A stretch of 6,844 nucleotides of DNA from Patescibacteria group bacterium (GTDB lineage: Bacteria; Patescibacteriota; Patescibacteriia; S139-126): the NCBI GenBank assembly GCA_015485755.1, contig WFTD01000049.1:1-6844 (forward strand). Direction: 5' to 3'. The notes below the pieces were generated by a model that ran no database searches, was not told where the DNA came from, and was given only the letters and a program-made list of their open reading frames with translations. Shown here piece by piece: positions 4,239 through 6,844 of this stretch (positions are counted from its first letter, which is position 1; the number at the start of each line of letters is the position of its first letter). A program made the position numbers and the translations under genes.

Positions 4239-6770
4239 ATGGACAAGCATTATGATCACAAGTCAATAGAAAAAAAATGGCAAAATGTTTGGGAGGAAAA
4301 TAAGATATTTGAAGTAACAGAAGATGAAAGCAAGCCAAAGTATTATACTTTGTGCATGTTTCCCTATCCTTCTTCCCAAGGGTTGCATGTTGGCCATCCT
4401 GAGAGTTATACCGCAGTTGATATAGTAGCTCGTTATATGCGGCTGAAAGGGTTTAATGTTTTAAATCCAATTGGCTGGGACGCTTTTGGTTTGCCGGCAG
4501 AGAATTATGCCATCAAGCAGGGGGTGCCGCCCTGGGAGACCACTCAGAAGTCAATTGACAATTTTCGTCGCCAGATAAAATCTTTTGGCTTTTCTTATGA
4601 TTGGTCGCGGGAAGTAAACACTTCTGATCCTTCTTATTATAAATGGACGCAGTGGATGTTTTTGCAAATGTATAAACACGGTCTTGCTTATCGATCTAAA
4701 GCCAAAGTAAATTGGTGTGACAGCTGCCAGACTGTGTTGGCTAATGAACAGGTAGTAGATGGCAGGTGTGAACGCTGCAAAAACGAAGTGAGGCAAAAGG
4801 ATTTGGAGCAATGGTTTTTTCGAGTGACCAAATATGCCGAGGAGCTTTTGCAGGATTTAGATAAAATTGACTGGCCTGAGCCCATCAAAGCCGCCCAGCG
4901 CAATTGGATTGGCAAAAGCGAGGGAGCTGAGCTTGAGTTTAAAGTGAAAGACACTGATTTTTCTATTAAAGTTTTTACTACCAGACCTGACACTCTATAT
5001 GGCGCAACTTATATGGTGCTGGCGCCCGAGCATCCGCTGGTAGAGAAGCTGCGCTTTCAGATTGACAACTGGGGTGAGGTAGAAAAATACAGAGAGGAGA
5101 CGCAGAAAAAGTCAGAATTGCAGCGGACTGATTTGAACAAAGAAAAGACCGGCGTTAAACTCAAAGGAATAAAAGCCATCAATCCAGCCACTGGCAAGGA
5201 AATTCCGGTGTTTATTGCTGATTATGTGCTCATGTCTTATGGTACTGGCGCTATTATGGCAGTGCCGGCGCATGATGAAAGAGATTTTGAATTTGCTCAA
5301 AAATTTGATTTACCGGTGGTGGCGGTTATTATCCCCAATGAAGATCAGTTAGCAGAGTTTATTAAAAGAAAGGTCATTGCTGAAGATTCGGAAAAGGTAA
5401 AGGATAGCATATTGAAAGGAGAGATTTGTTATGATGGTAGCGGAATAATGATAAATTCAGCTGAGTTTGACGGATTGGCAAGTGAAGAGGCGAAGTGGAA
5501 GATAACTGAGAAGGTTGGTGGACAGAAAAAAATTCAATACCGTTTGCGTGATTGGCTTATTTCGCGCCAGCGTTTTTGGGGCGCGCCAATTCCTATTGTT
5601 TATTGTCAACACTGCGTAGATGACAGCAAGAAAATAGTTGAAAAAGACGGCAAAAAATACGCAGTAGTGCCAGTGCCAGAAAAAGATTTGCCGGTGTTAT
5701 TGCCGCGTGATGTTGATTTTAAACCTACTGGCGAGTCACCCTTAGTTAATTCCCAGGAATTTCATCAGGTAAAATGCCCACGCTGTGGAGCTGAGGGAGA
5801 AGGGGTGATGCGCGAAGTTGATACAATGGATACTTTTGTTTGTTCTTCTTGGTATTTTTTGCGCTACACTGATCCACACAATGACCAGGCGCCTTTTGCC
5901 CAAGATAAGGTGGAATATTGGTTGCCGGTTGATCTTTATATTGGCGGGGCTGAGCATGCAGTACTGCATCTTTTGTATTCTCGCTTTTTCGTCAAAGCCT
6001 TGCGGGATATGGGGTATCTTAAGTTTGATGAGCCGTTTTTGAAACTGCGCAACCAAGGGATGATTTTGGGAGAGGATGGGCAAAAGATGTCAAAGTCACG
6101 CGGCAATGTCATCAATCCGGACGAAGTGGTTCAGGAGTATGGCGCTGATACTATGCGGCTCTATGAAATGTTTATGGGGCCGCTAGAGGATGCCAAGCCT
6201 TGGTCTACTACTGGCATTATGGGGGTGCGGCGCTTTTTGGAAAAGATTTGGCTGGTGGTAGCAGAATGGTTAGAAAAAGAGAGGCCCAGCGACACCTCAG
6301 CTGAGCTTGAGCGTTTATTTCATCGTACTTACAAAAAAGTCACTGAAGATATTGAAGCAATGAAATTTAACACAGCAATTTCTGCTATGATGATTTTGGT
6401 AAATCAAATGGCCAAAGAAAAAAAATTTCGTCAGGATTTGCTGGAGAAGTTTTTGATTGTGCTTTCTCCTTTTGCCCCGCATTTAGCGGAGGAGGTTTGG
6501 CATAATTTAGGCAATGATAATTTTATTGCTCTTGTTAAGTGGCCAGAATGGGATGAAGAGCTGATCAGAGATGAAGAGATAGAAATTCCAGTGCAGGTTA
6601 ATGGCAAGGTGAGAGCTAAGATAAGAGTGCCGGCAGGCACAGCAGAGAATGAGGTAATAAAGCTGGCTTTGGGCGCAGATAATGTCAAAAAGCATATTAC
6701 TGATAAAAAAATAATTAAACAAATTTATATTCCTGGTAAAATAGTTAATATAGTAGTTGGTAGTGAGTAG
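4239..6770 (+). CDS. leuS: Leucyl-tRNA synthetase
   Basis: This class Ia synthetase charges tRNA-Leu with leucine using ATP, in the cytosol. The protein is 843 residues, close to the bacterial norm of about 860. In order: the nucleotide-binding motif PYPSSQGLHVGH with HVGH at 50-53, then a zinc knuckle C160, C163, C177, C180. The CP1 editing domain (about 225-425) has TTRPDTLYG (247-255) and the AVPAHDERD segment (341-349) with the conserved Asp at 346, so hydrolytic proofreading looks intact. A second cysteine set is C456, C459, C513, C516. KMSKS is at 617-621. An anticodon-binding helical domain follows (about 690-770). A C-terminal tRNA-binding domain contains PVQVNGKVRAKIRVP (784-798). 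No frameshift or missing motif is seen. The ATG at 4239 begins the usual N-terminus and lacks a Shine-Dalgarno site. The gene stands alone, divergent from the M23 gene. The 74 bases after its TAG stop show no convincing terminator. Confidence 0.98.
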   Translation: MDKHYDHKSIEKKWQNVWEENKIFEVTEDESKPKYYTLCMFPYPSSQGLHVGHPESYTAVDIVARYMRLKGFNVLNPIGWDAFGLPAENYAIKQGVPPWETTQKSIDNFRRQIKSFGFSYDWSREVNTSDPSYYKWTQWMFLQMYKHGLAYRSKAKVNWCDSCQTVLANEQVVDGRCERCKNEVRQKDLEQWFFRVTKYAEELLQDLDKIDWPEPIKAAQRNWIGKSEGAELEFKVKDTDFSIKVFTTRPDTLYGATYMVLAPEHPLVEKLRFQIDNWGEVEKYREETQKKSELQRTDLNKEKTGVKLKGIKAINPATGKEIPVFIADYVLMSYGTGAIMAVPAHDERDFEFAQKFDLPVVAVIIPNEDQLAEFIKRKVIAEDSEKVKDSILKGEICYDGSGIMINSAEFDGLASEEAKWKITEKVGGQKKIQYRLRDWLISRQRFWGAPIPIVYCQHCVDDSKKIVEKDGKKYAVVPVPEKDLPVLLPRDVDFKPTGESPLVNSQEFHQVKCPRCGAEGEGVMREVDTMDTFVCSSWYFLRYTDPHNDQAPFAQDKVEYWLPVDLYIGGAEHAVLHLLYSRFFVKALRDMGYLKFDEPFLKLRNQGMILGEDGQKMSKSRGNVINPDEVVQEYGADTMRLYEMFMGPLEDAKPWSTTGIMGVRRFLEKIWLVVAEWLEKERPSDTSAELERLFHRTYKKVTEDIEAMKFNTAISAMMILVNQMAKEKKFRQDLLEKFLIVLSPFAPHLAEEVWHNLGNDNFIALVKWPEWDEELIRDEEIEIPVQVNGKVRAKIRVPAGTAENEVIKLALGADNVKKHITDKKIIKQIYIPGKIVNIVVGSE

Positions 6771-6844
6771 ATGGCAGCTAGTAGTTAGCCCAGCACATAG
6801 TTTTGACTTTTAAAACTTTATCAATATAAAAAACAACCAAATAC

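Noticed and set aside
4551..4993. Long - strand open frames antisense to leuS, and similar ones antisense to yifB (1380-1896) and elsewhere
   Set aside because: They are shadows of strongly supported genes on the + strand and encode no recognisable domains.
6751..6790. Repeated TAGTAGTT (6751-6758 and 6779-6786) and a small hairpin after leuS
   Set aside because: It is short GTAG-rich low-complexity sequence. The stem is about 4 bp and no T-tract follows, so I do not call a terminator or repeat element.

Overview
The window looks like a chromosomal piece of a small-genome, AT-rich bacterium, most likely a Candidate Phyla Radiation (Patescibacteria) lineage. The reasons are the Ile/Lys/Asn-rich proteins, the tight packing, the near absence of Shine-Dalgarno sites before the genes, a small C4-zinc-finger DksA/TraR-like gene fused by stop/start overlap to lspA, and an envelope M23 peptidase with a very basic membrane-anchored N-terminus. 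This placement is inference; no marker-gene search was possible. The standard bacterial code fits: stops used are TAA, TGA and TAG, with no in-frame TGA inside any gene.

Layout: (1) Positions 1-443 hold no convincing protein gene but are dense with RNA signals. There is a terminator for a gene lying left of the window (25-71), a 14-bp inverted repeat (81-115), and a highly structured segment (about 141-360) bounded by outward-facing intrinsic terminators, one per strand. An extended -10 promoter for the next operon follows. (2) Positions 444-2772 are a three-gene operon on the + strand: a DksA/TraR-family zinc-finger protein, lipoprotein signal peptidase LspA, and the YifB/ComM Mg-chelatase-like AAA+ ATPase. 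The first two overlap by one base (TAATG) and the third follows after 8 bp. (3) Positions 2777-4138 on the - strand encode a membrane-anchored LysM-LysM-M23 peptidoglycan endopeptidase, convergent with yifB and only 4 bp from it. (4) Positions 4139-4238 are a 100-bp divergent promoter region. (5) Positions 4239-6770 encode a full-length leucyl-tRNA synthetase. (6) Positions 6771-6844 contain nothing I can support; no clear terminator follows leuS.

The protein genes are housekeeping: lipoprotein maturation, probable handling of incoming DNA, cell-wall remodelling and tRNA charging. They are not an obvious defence or mobile system. No insertion sequence, CRISPR array, tRNA, rRNA or prophage gene is visible. 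The undescribed candidate is the 141-360 structured RNA. It has plausible promoter and terminator pairs on both strands. On the + strand it also has two sets of mutually exclusive helices, including a possible antiterminator against its terminal hairpin. It matches no RNA family I can recognise from reading.
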